From: Candidatus Cryptobacteroides avicola
GTDB lineage: Bacteria; Bacteroidota; Bacteroidia; Bacteroidales; UBA932
Direction of reading: 5' to 3'
DNA: 64,000 nucleotides
Assembly (NCBI GenBank): GCA_017695115.1
Contig: JADILV010000047.1
Coordinates: forward strand, 1-64,000
In this document: piece by piece, positions 1 to 8,728 of the stretch
How the letters are laid out: every line of letters begins with the position of its first letter
Numbering within the stretch: the stretch's first letter is position 1
Program-made: the position numbers and the translations under genes
Notes under the pieces: generated by a model
What the model was told of the DNA's origin: nothing
The model's input: only the letters and a program-made list of their open reading frames with translations
The model's database searches: none

Positions 1-396
1 GATCGTCCCCTCGAATCTTGTCGCAAGGGATTTTTCATGGGGGTTGGAACCGTACAGGCTTTCCCATTCGCTAAGGGCCAGCTCCAGTTTTGCATCCAGA
101 GCTTCGGCAGTGTCATATTTCTCCGTATTCAAATCCAGATGCAGGATAGGATACCGTTTCCATTCCTTCTCCAGGCCTTCCATTGCCAGACCCTCGAACA
201 ATTCCTTCTTCCCCTGGAAGTATGCCTCCAGCGTGCTGATCAGCAGGCTCTTTCCGAATCTCCGCGGACGGCTGAGGAAATAGTACCTGCCGGTCCTTGC
301 CAGCTCGAAAATTTTTGCTGTCTTGTCTACATAAAAGTACCCGTCTCTGCGGAGACTCTCGAAATTCTGTATGCCTACCGGATATAACTTTCCCAT
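1..396 (-). CDS. AAA-ATPase-like protein (PD-(D/E)XK-associated family), 3' part cut by window edge
   Basis: The minus strand reads an open frame of 132 codons from an ATG at 396 to the window edge. The start (MGKLYPVGIQNFESLRRDG, then FYVDKT) and the phrase YYFLSRPRRFGKSLL with a GKS P-loop are typical of the Bacteroidota AAA-ATPase-like family (PF09820), whose members usually end in a PD-(D/E)XK nuclease-like domain; that part lies outside the window. These proteins are abundant and often lineage-specific in gut Bacteroidales, and their role is not settled (toxin-antitoxin or mobile-element links have been proposed). The next gene to the right is divergent. Confidence 0.85.
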   Translation of the reverse strand, partial: MGKLYPVGIQNFESLRRDGYFYVDKTAKIFELARTGRYYFLSRPRRFGKSLLISTLEAYFQGKKELFEGLAMEGLEKEWKRYPILHLDLNTEKYDTAEALDAKLELALSEWESLYGSNPHEKSLATRFEGTI

Positions 397-687
397 ATCG
401 GATATTATTGACCTTTCAAATTTTCAAATATACTAATTAAATGACTATCCGCAAAGATACCTGATATGTCATCCCGGCCGCAGCCGGGGAGCTGCATGGC
501 CACATAACACCTTCCGGGCAAGTCGGGCACTTATGTATAATATGTAAGAACAAAAATAGAAATTTTTACAAAATATATTTGCAAATTTTTCCATTATATG
601 TAATTTTGACTTATGTTATGTTTGAACAAATATGTTCGTATTCTTAATTAATAACCACTAAACCAACGGACGGAATCCGATAAGAAA
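397..687. promoter_or_regulatory. Intergenic promoter region before GH38 gene
   Basis: This 291-base AT-rich gap holds no gene. It carries two -7-like boxes on the plus strand (TATATTTG at 574-581 and TATGTTTG at 617-624). Half-sites GAACA (549-553 and 624-628) and TGTTC (633-637) are probable operator pieces. A GC-rich stretch near 470-520 is not explained. Confidence 0.5.
617..637 (+). promoter_or_regulatory. Putative GntR(UTRA) operator overlapping -7 box of the mannosidase gene
   Basis: A TATGTTTG box (617-624) runs directly into GAACA-N4-TGTTC (624-637), an inverted repeat with perfect 5-bp arms. TGTTC/GAACA arms also bracket the -7 box of the GntR gene at 6091-6112. The sharing suggests that the GntR regulator acts here; binding is inferred. 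Confidence 0.5.
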
Positions 688-3600
688 ATGAAAAACAGAT
701 CAAGAGCATTTCTTCTGCCGGTGGCAGGCATGCTGCTGTCTTCCGGATTGCTGGCGGGCCCTTTGCCTGAAATTGTATGGCAGATAGGCGTACAGGACGG
801 AAAAGAGACCGAATTCGCATTGTACGGGAAACCGTACGATACTGTCAAAGACCATTTCCCCGGACTTACGGCCCTTTATACCGTCGGGCAAAGCGACGCT
901 TCCGATATACCGTATGTTATTCCAGGACCGTCGGACAGCTGGGCAAATAACCCCATGGGCTGCATTCTGGTACATTTCGGGACACAGGATGATGCAGGAG
1001 CGGCGCGGCTGAGACTTGTCATGGATTTCGTGGAAGTACATTCATCGTCGGCTCCCCGCATGCAGGTCTGTCTTAATGGTATCAGTACAGAAGTACAGGT
1101 GCCGGCCGGATCGAACCAGAACTATCTCGATGATCACAAGACATCCTCAAAAGGGCTTTCCGTGAGTGTTGACATACCGTCCCATGCTTTGCGTAAAGGA
1201 GACAATACGCTGATGATCCGCTCCATTTCGGGCAGTTGGGCCGTTCTTGATGACATCCGGCTTGAATCCTCGGAACCAGTTGCCTTGTGCAGGCCTGGAG
1301 GCGGTATTTCCCTGATGGCCGCCAATTCCGTCCCTGCTCTTGTATACGGTGACACGAAAGACGAAATCCTGCACCCTGTCACACTGCAAATTGTCAACTG
1401 GGACAGGAAATCACGTTCTGCGGACTGGTTTTATGACGGAGACAAGAAAGGCGGAAGAGTCCTTCTTGCCCCCGGCCTTAACAGTATCGAAGCCGGGATT
1501 CCGGAAGGGTATGAAGGGAAGACCGTGGACTTCGCGGTAAGGTCGGGACGCGGACTCCAGAGCGCATCTGTCGAAATCCGTCCTGCCTACGAATGGACGA
1601 TATACCTGGTACAGCACACGCATACCGACATCGGATATACCAAGCCTCAGACTGAAATCCTGACCGAGCATCTCCGGTACATCGACTATGCTATAGAATA
1701 CTGCGAAGCGACCGAGAATTATCCTGAAGATTCCAGATTCCGCTGGACATGCGAAGCTTCATGGGCCGTAAGGGAATGGCTCAGGATACGGCCAGAGGAA
1801 CAGGTGAAGAAATTCCTTCATTTTGTAGGGAACGGACAGATAGAGGTGACGGCCATGTTCTTCAATATGTCGGAGCTCTCCGGAGAGAACAACTACAAGA
1901 CATTCCTGGAGCCGGTGGGCCGGTTCCACGAGCTGGGCATACCTGTCACGACAGCCATGCAGAATGACGTGAACGGTGTAGCATGGTGCCTTGCCGACTA
2001 CCTGCCGGATATCGGAGTAAAATATATTACCATGGGATCGAACGGCCACAGGGCCGACATTCCGTTTGACAGGCCAATGCTCTATAAATGGGAGTCCCCT
2101 TCCGGCAAGAGCCTTCTTTCGTTCAGGGCCGACCATTACAATACAGGAAATTTCTGGGGTATCGACCGCGGGGATATGGACAGTGTGGAAAACGGCGTCT
2201 TTTCCTACATCGGTTCTTTGCTTTCCAGTGGATATGAATTTCCTCTGATAGCCGTCCAGTATTCAGGATATTTCACAGACAATTCTCCCCCATCCAGAAA
2301 AGAATGCGATCTCATAAGAGAATGGAATGACCGCTATGTATGGCCTAAACTCAGAAGCGCGACCGCACATGAATTCCTCCAGAAAATCGACGAGGAGTAT
2401 TCTGCCGGCCTTCCTGTATACAGGGCCGCGTATCCGGACTGGTGGACAGACGGCTTCGGTTCTGCCGCAAGGGAGACGGCCGCTTCACGGAAGACGCAGT
2501 CAGACATGATTACCGTAGAAGGTATGCTCTCGATGGCCGCTCTCGAAGGAGACGATTATGTATCTTCGACCCGCGATGAACTGAGACGCATCCACGAGAA
2601 CCTTCTGTTTTATGACGAACACACGTTCGGAGCAGCAGAAAGCATCCGGGATCCTCATTGCGAAAATTCGCAGGTCCAGTGGGCTGAAAAAGGGTCGTAT
2701 GTATGGGAGGCGCTCAAGAGTACGCAAATGATGTACGAAACCGCCATAGGCAGGCTTCAGGGCAACTTGTACAGATCCTCCCGTCCTATCATTACATTCT
2801 TCAATCCTGCAGGATGGACCAGGTCCGCACTTGCGACGGTATACATCGATTTTGAAATCATCCCTCAGGACCGTGCTTTCCGTATAACGGATGAAGACGG
2901 GAAGGAACTGGATGTACAGCCGCTGCGCTCACGAAGGGAAGGCCGGTACTATGCAATCTGGGCGGAAAATATCCCTGCTCTCGGATACAAGACCTATGAA
3001 ATCATCCTCGAAGACGGCAACGCGCCGGTGCCGGCCGCTCCGGACTTCAAGGACAATATAATGGAAAACACCTGGTACAGAATTACGTTCGACACGAAGA
3101 AAGGCGGCATAGCTTCTCTGACAGACAGATCATCAGGTAAAGAACTTGTGGATACTTCATCTCCTTGGAGTCTGGGAGGTTTCATATATGAGTCTCTGGA
3201 AGGGGACAGACACCAGATGGAAAGGAAGGTCTTCGAAAAATATTCCCGTCATGGTCTGGAGAATGTAAGGTTCACAGGGACCGCCGCCGGAGAAGTATAT
3301 AACAGCGTATTCTACGAAGGTACGTCCAGAGGGTGTGATCCGGGACATGGCATCCGGGTAGAAGTGAAGCTTTTCAACCATGTGAAACGCATTGAAATAA
3401 GCTATTCGATGAAACGCCTTCCGGAAACGGATCCGTCCGGTATTTATGTCGCATTCCCGTTCAGCATGCAGGAGTCACAACTTGCATTCGACGTGCCGGG
3501 AGGAGTGGTAAATGCCGGAGAGAACCAGATTCCGAGAACCGCGACGGCATGGAATACAGTCCAGAATTTCGTATCTGCACGCAACGGTGACAGCCAGATT

Positions 3601-4155
3601 ATTCTGAGCTGTGACGCCGTTCCCCTTTTCATGATGGGAGAACTTCTGAATGACCCTTACCGACTTGTACACAGACATGAGAACGCCCATGTATTCTCCT
3701 GGGTAATGAACAATTACTGGACGACCAACTTCCGTGCATCGCAGGAAGGCGAACTGAACTGGACATACGCCATCACTACAGCCGACGGCAGCTCGAACTC
3801 GGATGCATCGCGATTCGGATGGGGAAACAGGATACCGGTGTATGCCAGAGTGATTCCTGCATCTGCAACAGCCAACTCCAATGCCCGCTCGGTTTCGTTC
3901 CTCAACCATGATGTTGAGAATGTCCTCATGACTTCATGCGTGCCATCTCGTACAGAACCGGACGGTGTCCTGATCAATTTGAGGGAAACCGACGGGAAAG
4001 AAGCTGATTTCAGACTGTATGACAGGTCAGGACATCCGGTTCCTTTTACCGTAGTCAATGTCCTTGATGAAAACATAGGCGGAGAGACAGAGTCTGTCAA
4101 ACTGCCTCCATACGGGAATATTTTCATAAGGGTAAGCAATTACCCGGAAAGGTGA
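688..4155 (+). CDS. Secreted GH38 alpha-mannosidase-like glycoside hydrolase
   Basis: The 1155-residue protein opens with a signal peptide (about 1-24). A galactose-binding-like module resembling the rhamnogalacturonan-lyase domain follows (about 25-195), then a linker domain and a GH38 catalytic domain from about residue 305. The metal site reads H312-T-D314 within HTHTDIGYT, and the MQNDVNG segment supplies the probable nucleophile aspartate. The C-terminal 400 residues look like the GH38 beta-sandwich domains. GH38 enzymes remove alpha-linked mannose, so the likely substrate is mannan or host N-glycan fragments in the periplasm or at the surface. The gene converges on the MFS gene 27 bases away; the two and the GntR gene form a small mannoside locus. 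Exact linkage specificity cannot be read from sequence. Confidence 0.85.
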   Translation: MKNRSRAFLLPVAGMLLSSGLLAGPLPEIVWQIGVQDGKETEFALYGKPYDTVKDHFPGLTALYTVGQSDASDIPYVIPGPSDSWANNPMGCILVHFGTQDDAGAARLRLVMDFVEVHSSSAPRMQVCLNGISTEVQVPAGSNQNYLDDHKTSSKGLSVSVDIPSHALRKGDNTLMIRSISGSWAVLDDIRLESSEPVALCRPGGGISLMAANSVPALVYGDTKDEILHPVTLQIVNWDRKSRSADWFYDGDKKGGRVLLAPGLNSIEAGIPEGYEGKTVDFAVRSGRGLQSASVEIRPAYEWTIYLVQHTHTDIGYTKPQTEILTEHLRYIDYAIEYCEATENYPEDSRFRWTCEASWAVREWLRIRPEEQVKKFLHFVGNGQIEVTAMFFNMSELSGENNYKTFLEPVGRFHELGIPVTTAMQNDVNGVAWCLADYLPDIGVKYITMGSNGHRADIPFDRPMLYKWESPSGKSLLSFRADHYNTGNFWGIDRGDMDSVENGVFSYIGSLLSSGYEFPLIAVQYSGYFTDNSPPSRKECDLIREWNDRYVWPKLRSATAHEFLQKIDEEYSAGLPVYRAAYPDWWTDGFGSAARETAASRKTQSDMITVEGMLSMAALEGDDYVSSTRDELRRIHENLLFYDEHTFGAAESIRDPHCENSQVQWAEKGSYVWEALKSTQMMYETAIGRLQGNLYRSSRPIITFFNPAGWTRSALATVYIDFEIIPQDRAFRITDEDGKELDVQPLRSRREGRYYAIWAENIPALGYKTYEIILEDGNAPVPAAPDFKDNIMENTWYRITFDTKKGGIASLTDRSSGKELVDTSSPWSLGGFIYESLEGDRHQMERKVFEKYSRHGLENVRFTGTAAGEVYNSVFYEGTSRGCDPGHGIRVEVKLFNHVKRIEISYSMKRLPETDPSGIYVAFPFSMQESQLAFDVPGGVVNAGENQIPRTATAWNTVQNFVSARNGDSQIILSCDAVPLFMMGELLNDPYRLVHRHENAHVFSWVMNNYWTTNFRASQEGELNWTYAITTADGSSNSDASRFGWGNRIPVYARVIPASATANSNARSVSFLNHDVENVLMTSCVPSRTEPDGVLINLRETDGKEADFRLYDRSGHPVPFTVVNVLDENIGGETESVKLPPYGNIFIRVSNYPER

Positions 4156-4182
4156 TTCCGACAACATCCACTGAAAAAGGCA

Positions 4183-5334
4183 TTAGCATGCCTTGCGGAG
4201 CCGGAAAGCGCAGAATGTGAGATAGACCATGCAGGCGGCGATGACTGCTATCGAGCCTGTCTGGTTTCCTATGGCATCGGTCAGGGCGCCCATTACCGGC
4301 GGAATCACGGCCCCGCCGAAAACGCCCATGATCATAAGGCCGGAAATCTCGTTGGCCTTGTCCGGCCTGCTTTTCATCGCCTGGGAATAAATGACGGAAA
4401 AGATGCTTGAACAGAAGAAGCCGATACACCCTACAAGAACCATGATGAATGCAGTGCTTTCCGCGAAGAAAAGGACGCATACGGCAGCCAGAGCCACAAG
4501 GATATTCACCCTGAAATATGTCACGTCACTCATTTTGGCAAGCAGGAAAGAGCCGATGAACGCCCCGACGGTACGGCAGACGAAATAGAGGCTCGACCCG
4601 AATCCCGCCTGATCTACCGACATCCCCTCCCGTTCTATCAGAAGCTTCGGAGCAACGGTATTGGTCCCGACATCTACTCCCACCACGAAAAATATTCCGA
4701 GGAAAAGCAGCAGTATCCTGCTGTCTTTCAGTATAGAAAAAGTCGCACCCAACGATGATGTCCCGGAAACGCCGGTTTCCCTGGGTATATCCGTAAACAT
4801 CAGCCAGAGAGTAGAGACCAGCGTTATTGCAGCGAAAATCGGGAAAAGATACCTCCACTCCCCGAGTACGCCGAGGGCGAATGCGGCAATGAACGGCCCG
4901 CAGAAAGAGGAGACGGCCTTTATTACCTGACCTGCCGTCAGCATGCTTGTCAGACGCTCTCCCGACACGACATTGGTAAGAAGAGGATTAAGGGAGACCT
5001 GCAGAATCGTGTTACCCACCCCGAGAAGGACGAACCCTGCCATACATGTGACAAAACTGTAGTCAATGAACGGAATGAGCATGCCGACCAGCGTCACCAC
5101 ATTGCTTATCTGCACCATGCGCTTCCGGCCGAGACGGTTCATCCATACCGCAGCCGGAATGGACAAAAGAAGGAACCATACGAAAACCATGGACGGAATG
5201 AATCCGGCCACTGTCTCGCTCAGACCGAAATCCTGTTTCACGTAACTGGTGGCTATCCCCACAACGTCACAGAATCCCATGACAAAAAAACCGAACAGGA
5301 CGGGGAGTATCCTGCCCAAAGACGAATTTTTCAT
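4183..5334 (-). CDS. MFS sugar transporter (FHS/FucP-like)
   Basis: The 383-residue protein has about 12 hydrophobic segments. Its N-terminal region (FGFFVMGFCDVVGIATSYVK, then a LGRKR loop after TM2) resembles the fucose/glucose/mannose:H+ symporter branch of the major facilitator superfamily. It sits 11 bases after the GntR gene on the same strand and converges on the GH38 alpha-mannosidase, so mannose or a short manno-oligosaccharide is a reasonable cargo. That substrate is inferred from context only. Confidence 0.75.
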   Translation of the reverse strand: MKNSSLGRILPVLFGFFVMGFCDVVGIATSYVKQDFGLSETVAGFIPSMVFVWFLLLSIPAAVWMNRLGRKRMVQISNVVTLVGMLIPFIDYSFVTCMAGFVLLGVGNTILQVSLNPLLTNVVSGERLTSMLTAGQVIKAVSSFCGPFIAAFALGVLGEWRYLFPIFAAITLVSTLWLMFTDIPRETGVSGTSSLGATFSILKDSRILLLFLGIFFVVGVDVGTNTVAPKLLIEREGMSVDQAGFGSSLYFVCRTVGAFIGSFLLAKMSDVTYFRVNILVALAAVCVLFFAESTAFIMVLVGCIGFFCSSIFSVIYSQAMKSRPDKANEISGLMIMGVFGGAVIPPVMGALTDAIGNQTGSIAVIAACMVYLTFCAFRLRKAC

Positions 5335-5345
5335 ACACCGGAATG

Positions 5346-6077
5346 TCAGTCGTTAGTAAATTCTATGGAATATGTAAAGCTGTCAGCCTTGTAGTAGCCG
5401 ATATTGTATTCTACCGGGACATTATCCTTGTCAAGGACAAAACGCTTGCGGACAAGTATCGGCGCCCCTTCTTCGATGCCGAGCTTTTCGGCCATTGCCG
5501 GACTGGCCCCTCTGGCATATATCAGTTCCTTCGATGTCTTGACAAAAATCCCGTACTTCTTTTCGAGAATCTCATAAAGAGGGAGCGACATGTCATCTTC
5601 GACTGACATCGGAATGGCCGGATTGAAATATGAAATGAAATATACGAACGGCAGCCCCGGTTTGCCGCGAAGGCGCTCCAGACACAGAAGGCTGGCCGGT
5701 GACTTGATATTAAAGAACTTGAGGGCCTCTTCGGGAGCGGCTTTATAGCTTATGTGCAATTCGAAGTTCTGCACTTTCATGCCCTGCGAACGCATTTCCT
5801 GGGAAAAGCTTTTCCAGTTTCTTGCATTGCTCATTACATTCTGGGCAGCGACAGTAGTACCGTAGCCTTTTTTCCTTACCAGAAGCCCCTCCATCACCAG
5901 TTTGTTTATGGCCTGCCTTAAAGTGTTCCTGGACACATCCAGTTTCTGAGACAGTTCCACCTCATTCGGGAAAAGCTTGCCTTTCTGATACTCGTCCTGC
6001 CGTATCATGTCCCGGAGAAATTCTTCCGCCTGCGCATGCAGAGGGACAGACGAATTATGGTCCAATTTGTAATCCAT
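5346..6077 (-). CDS. GntR-family regulator, HutC/UTRA type
   Basis: The 243-residue protein has an N-terminal winged helix (about 1-75; phrases FPNEVELSQKLDVSRNTLRQAI and GLLVRKKGYGTTV). A UTRA ligand-binding domain follows (about 95-240; ending VEYNIGYYKADSFTYSIEF). HutC-type GntR proteins sense small metabolites, often sugars or sugar phosphates. It is the first gene of a GntR-MFS operon opposite the alpha-mannosidase. The start at 6077 is about 22 bases downstream of a -7 box that lies between TGTTC and GAACA arms, consistent with autoregulation. Confidence 0.9.
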   Translation of the reverse strand: MDYKLDHNSSVPLHAQAEEFLRDMIRQDEYQKGKLFPNEVELSQKLDVSRNTLRQAINKLVMEGLLVRKKGYGTTVAAQNVMSNARNWKSFSQEMRSQGMKVQNFELHISYKAAPEEALKFFNIKSPASLLCLERLRGKPGLPFVYFISYFNPAIPMSVEDDMSLPLYEILEKKYGIFVKTSKELIYARGASPAMAEKLGIEEGAPILVRKRFVLDKDNVPVEYNIGYYKADSFTYSIEFTND

Positions 6078-6090
6078 ATTTTAAATTTTA

Positions 6091-6112
6091 TGTTCAAACA
6101 AATATAAGAACA
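6091..6112 (-). promoter_or_regulatory. GntR(UTRA) promoter with flanking operator arms
   Basis: On the minus strand a TATATTTG -7 box (plus-strand 6099-6106) lies inside TGTTC-N12-GAACA (6091-6095 and 6108-6112). A TTGG about 20 bases upstream can serve as -33. The arms match those at the GH38 promoter. Confidence 0.55.
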
Positions 6113-6193
6113 TTTGCCGGATTCTGCCAATTATTTCTCCTTTTCATGCCGGGCCACACGATAAAACGGCATCGTCCGGACCGCCCCGGACAG

Positions 6194-6245
6194 CAAATCC
6201 GGCGGAAAGACTGTCCGAAAACAGTCCTTCCGCCGGATTTTTCTT
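6194..6245. terminator. Long hairpin terminator between yqeY and the GntR gene
   Basis: An inverted repeat of about 20 bp (AAATCCGGCGGAA arm pairing with TTCCGCCGGATTT, extended by GACTGT/ACAGTC) is followed by a T run on the plus strand and a shorter one on the minus strand. It most likely ends the minus-strand operon that finishes with yqeY. Confidence 0.7.
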
Positions 6246-6262
6246 CTGCATTACCTCTGTGG

Positions 6263-6712
6263 CTAAGCCAGCAACGCCTTTACCAGTGTGCTGATCATCT
6301 TGCCGTCGGCCTGACCGGCAAGCCGCTTGGTAGCCACGCCCATTACCTTACCCATATCTGATGGCTTTGAAGCGCCGGTCTCGGCTATTATACCTTTGAG
6401 AATTTCCTTTACCTCATCCTCTCCGAGCTGTTTAGGAAGGTAGACTTCCATGGCGGCCGCCTCGGCAAGCTCGTTCTCGGCCAGTTCCGGCCTGTTCTGT
6501 CCGGAGTAGATTTCAGCACTTTCCTTACGCTGCTTGACGAGCTTCTGGATAATCTTCACTATGTCGGCATCGGAAACTTCCCCGTTGCCGCCTTCTGAAG
6601 TCTTTGCAAGCAATATTGCGGCCTTGATTCCCCTCAACGCCGCGAGACGCACCGTTTCATGCGCCTTCATAGCGGACATGATGTCCGTCTGTATCTGTTT
6701 TTCCAGTGACAT
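6263..6712 (-). CDS. yqeY: GatB/YqeY domain protein
   Basis: The 149-residue protein matches YqeY family landmarks: an N-terminal helix pair (LEKQIQTDIMSAMKAHE), LAALRGIKAAI, the central ELAEAAAMEVYLPKQL segment, and a C-terminal GKVMGVATKRLAGQADGK segment resembling the tRNA-binding tail of GatB. The molecular role of stand-alone YqeY is not well defined; a link to tRNA-dependent amidation is inferred from the shared domain. It is the last gene before a strong hairpin, about 30 bases after manC on the same strand. Confidence 0.92.
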   Translation of the reverse strand: MSLEKQIQTDIMSAMKAHETVRLAALRGIKAAILLAKTSEGGNGEVSDADIVKIIQKLVKQRKESAEIYSGQNRPELAENELAEAAAMEVYLPKQLGEDEVKEILKGIIAETGASKPSDMGKVMGVATKRLAGQADGKMISTLVKALLA

Positions 6713-6742
6713 GATATTGTGTTTTTATATCTTTCTACTTGA

Positions 6743-7867
6743 TTATCTGTAGTTCTCAAAACCCGGCATGGAAAGGCGGGCCGTAAACTCTTTCAGTTTC
6801 TTGTCATCCTTGGGACAGATGAGAAGCGCTTTCCCGGTATCGATTACCACGTAGTTTTCCAGACCTTTGACAGCGACCAGCTTGTCGTATGTGCTGGAAT
6901 AAACCACGACATCATGGCTGTCCTCGGTAAGTATCTTGGCCGTATTGAAGATGTTTCCGTTCATGTCCTTTTCCCCGATACATCCGTACAGAGACTCCCA
7001 GGTCCCTACATCCGACCATCCGAAATCGGCCGGATAAAGCCATGCCTTGTCGGTCTTTTCCATCACACCGTAATCTATGGATATCTTCACACAGTCCGTA
7101 TATGCCCTGCTGATGAATTCTTCCTCCATCGGAGTGCCGACAGCATGCTCCCATCCGCTGAAAACCCGCGTAACTTCCGGCAAGTGCTTCTCCATTTCCC
7201 TGATGATGGTCTCCGCCGTCCATACGAAGATTCCGGAGTTCCAGAAAAACTCCCCGCTGGCGATAAACACCTTGGCCAGAGAGACATCCGGTTTTTCAGT
7301 AAACGTCTTCACTTTGATGGCGCCTGCTTTCTGGAGAGCAGCGCTGCCGCCGGTTATCTGTATATATCCGAAATTGGGGTCGGGTCTGGTAGGAGTGATT
7401 CCGAGAGTCATCAGGACATTGTTCTCCGATACGAATTCTATGGACCTGACGATTGCCTCCCTGAATTTTTCATCGTCATCGATAAGATGGTCGGCAGGAG
7501 TCACCACCATTGTGGCCTGCGGATTCCTTTTGAACAGCGTGTATGCCGCGTATGCGATACACGGGGCAGTATCCCGTGCATAAGGTTCAAGAAGCAGATT
7601 TTCTTCTTTCAGTTCCGGGATGTCCCTCAGTACCAGATCCCTGTATTTCCGGACCGTGACGACCAGAATATTGTCCTTAGGGACAATAGACGAAAACCTG
7701 TCGTAAGTATTCCTGATGGAAGTCTTGCCTGTCTCGGCTATATCCATGAACTGCTTCGGACATGCAGTCGTACTGGCAGGCCACAGACGCGAGCCGTTTC
7801 CTCCGGCCATGATTACACAATAGTGGTTATTGTCCATATCTCCTGTGTTTTTTTCTGTATTTTTCAT
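6743..7867 (-). CDS. manC: Mannose-1-phosphate guanylyltransferase
   Basis: The 374-residue protein makes GDP-mannose from mannose 1-phosphate and GTP in the cytoplasm, supplying glycan and GDP-fucose synthesis. The nucleotidyltransferase signature VIMAGGNGSRLWPAS with the following PKQF is clear, and the FxEKPD and FFWNSGIFVW segments are in place. At 374 residues it is the short form, without the phosphomannose-isomerase cupin found in AlgA-type fusions. Its ATG overlaps the yraN stop in an ATGA junction, which points to translational coupling. Confidence 0.95.
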   Translation of the reverse strand: MKNTEKNTGDMDNNHYCVIMAGGNGSRLWPASTTACPKQFMDIAETGKTSIRNTYDRFSSIVPKDNILVVTVRKYRDLVLRDIPELKEENLLLEPYARDTAPCIAYAAYTLFKRNPQATMVVTPADHLIDDDEKFREAIVRSIEFVSENNVLMTLGITPTRPDPNFGYIQITGGSAALQKAGAIKVKTFTEKPDVSLAKVFIASGEFFWNSGIFVWTAETIIREMEKHLPEVTRVFSGWEHAVGTPMEEEFISRAYTDCVKISIDYGVMEKTDKAWLYPADFGWSDVGTWESLYGCIGEKDMNGNIFNTAKILTEDSHDVVVYSSTYDKLVAVKGLENYVVIDTGKALLICPKDDKKLKEFTARLSMPGFENYR

Positions 7868-8250
7868 AATCCCGGGATAAACGCATCCGGGAAAAACTTT
7901 ATGTCAGCCCTGTCTCTGCCGAAAATCACGGATATAATGTCAAAATGGCATTCCATGTCTCCCGACAACCGGCTTCCCTTTCCGGCAAGATACCTGCGGG
8001 CTGCGTCATAAAGCTTTTTCTGCTTGCTGCGCGTGACGCTTTCCTGCGGCGGGGCCTCGAAAGGGACCGTCCTGCTTTTGACTTCCACAAAATGGATACC
8101 ATTGCCGTCAATGCTCACTATGTCTATCTCCAGGTGGCCGGCCCTCCAGTTCCTGTCTATGACCGTATGCCCGAGTCCGATAAGATACCGGCAGGAGAGG
8201 TCCTCGCCATTCCGGCCTACTCTGCCGCTGTTATGCCGACGATCTTCCAC
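7864..8250 (-). CDS. yraN: YraN family (UPF0102) endonuclease-like protein
   Basis: The family core begins GRVGRNGEDLSCRYL and holds the restriction-endonuclease-like motif GHLEIDIVSIDGNGIHFVEVKSR, with D and ExK positions conserved. I place the start at a GTG (8250), giving 128 residues, the usual family length. An AGGAGG sits a few bases upstream, strong for this phylum, and the longer open frame reaching 8499 has no family similarity. The GTG start overlaps the end of the upstream gene by 34 bases. Function in the cell is not established. Confidence 0.85.
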   Translation of the reverse strand: MEDRRHNSGRVGRNGEDLSCRYLIGLGHTVIDRNWRAGHLEIDIVSIDGNGIHFVEVKSRTVPFEAPPQESVTRSKQKKLYDAARRYLAGKGSRLSGDMECHFDIISVIFGRDRADIKFFPDAFIPGL

Positions 8251-8708
8251 TGCCCCTCCTCCTGTCTCATTACGGCTGTCCTTTTCTTTGCAGGAAGGTC
8301 CTGACCCGTTTCCCCTGCGTCCAGAGAAATCCCGTATGTGACTTCCAGCGTTCCTCCAGATCTTTTCCTGCCTGTCACTTCCACCCTTATCATGTCCGAA
8401 ACTATGGAAAGGGCCCCGCTCTCCTTCTCCATAAGGTCTGCCGCCTTTTCCATATACCCTTCGACGTACTCCATGCAGGCAGAAGAAGTATCGCAGCATG
8501 CCCTGACATCATCCCGGTCTCCGGACACAAGCGCGTCATAGAACCTTTCCAACACCTGTTCAGGCCCCGCCGCTTCCGCTGCGGATGTCCCGGAAGGCTT
8601 TCCGTTTCCGGAAAATATCTTCACGAGAAGCACCGTAATGAATATGGCCACGCAGGCAGCTCCCGCAAGCCATTTCCATGTCATGTACTTCTTTACTACT
8701 TCATTCAT
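8217..8708 (-). CDS. Membrane-anchored DUF4878-like (NTF2-fold) protein
   Basis: From MNEVVKKYM the protein is 163 residues, with one N-terminal membrane segment (about 12-32). A globular domain follows with the pattern GPEQVLERFYDALVSGDRDDV and a C-terminal EEGQWKIVGI strand, like the DUF4878/lumazine-binding NTF2-like lipoproteins of Bacteroidota. Function unknown. It lies between mutS2 and yraN and overlaps yraN, so it belongs to the operon. An in-frame ATG at 8717 is a possible alternative start. Confidence 0.75.
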   Translation of the reverse strand: MNEVVKKYMTWKWLAGAACVAIFITVLLVKIFSGNGKPSGTSAAEAAGPEQVLERFYDALVSGDRDDVRACCDTSSACMEYVEGYMEKAADLMEKESGALSIVSDMIRVEVTGRKRSGGTLEVTYGISLDAGETGQDLPAKKRTAVMRQEEGQWKIVGITAAE

Positions 8709-8728
8709 AATACACACATTAATGCAGT

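Noticed and set aside
6914..8011. 365-codon plus-strand frame opposite manC
   Set aside because: manC and yraN are clearly encoded on the minus strand here; the plus frame has no recognisable motif.
8251..8499. N-terminal extension of yraN
   Set aside because: It overlaps the upstream gene almost fully, reads as low-complexity Gly/Arg and is not part of the family; the GTG at 8250 fits better.
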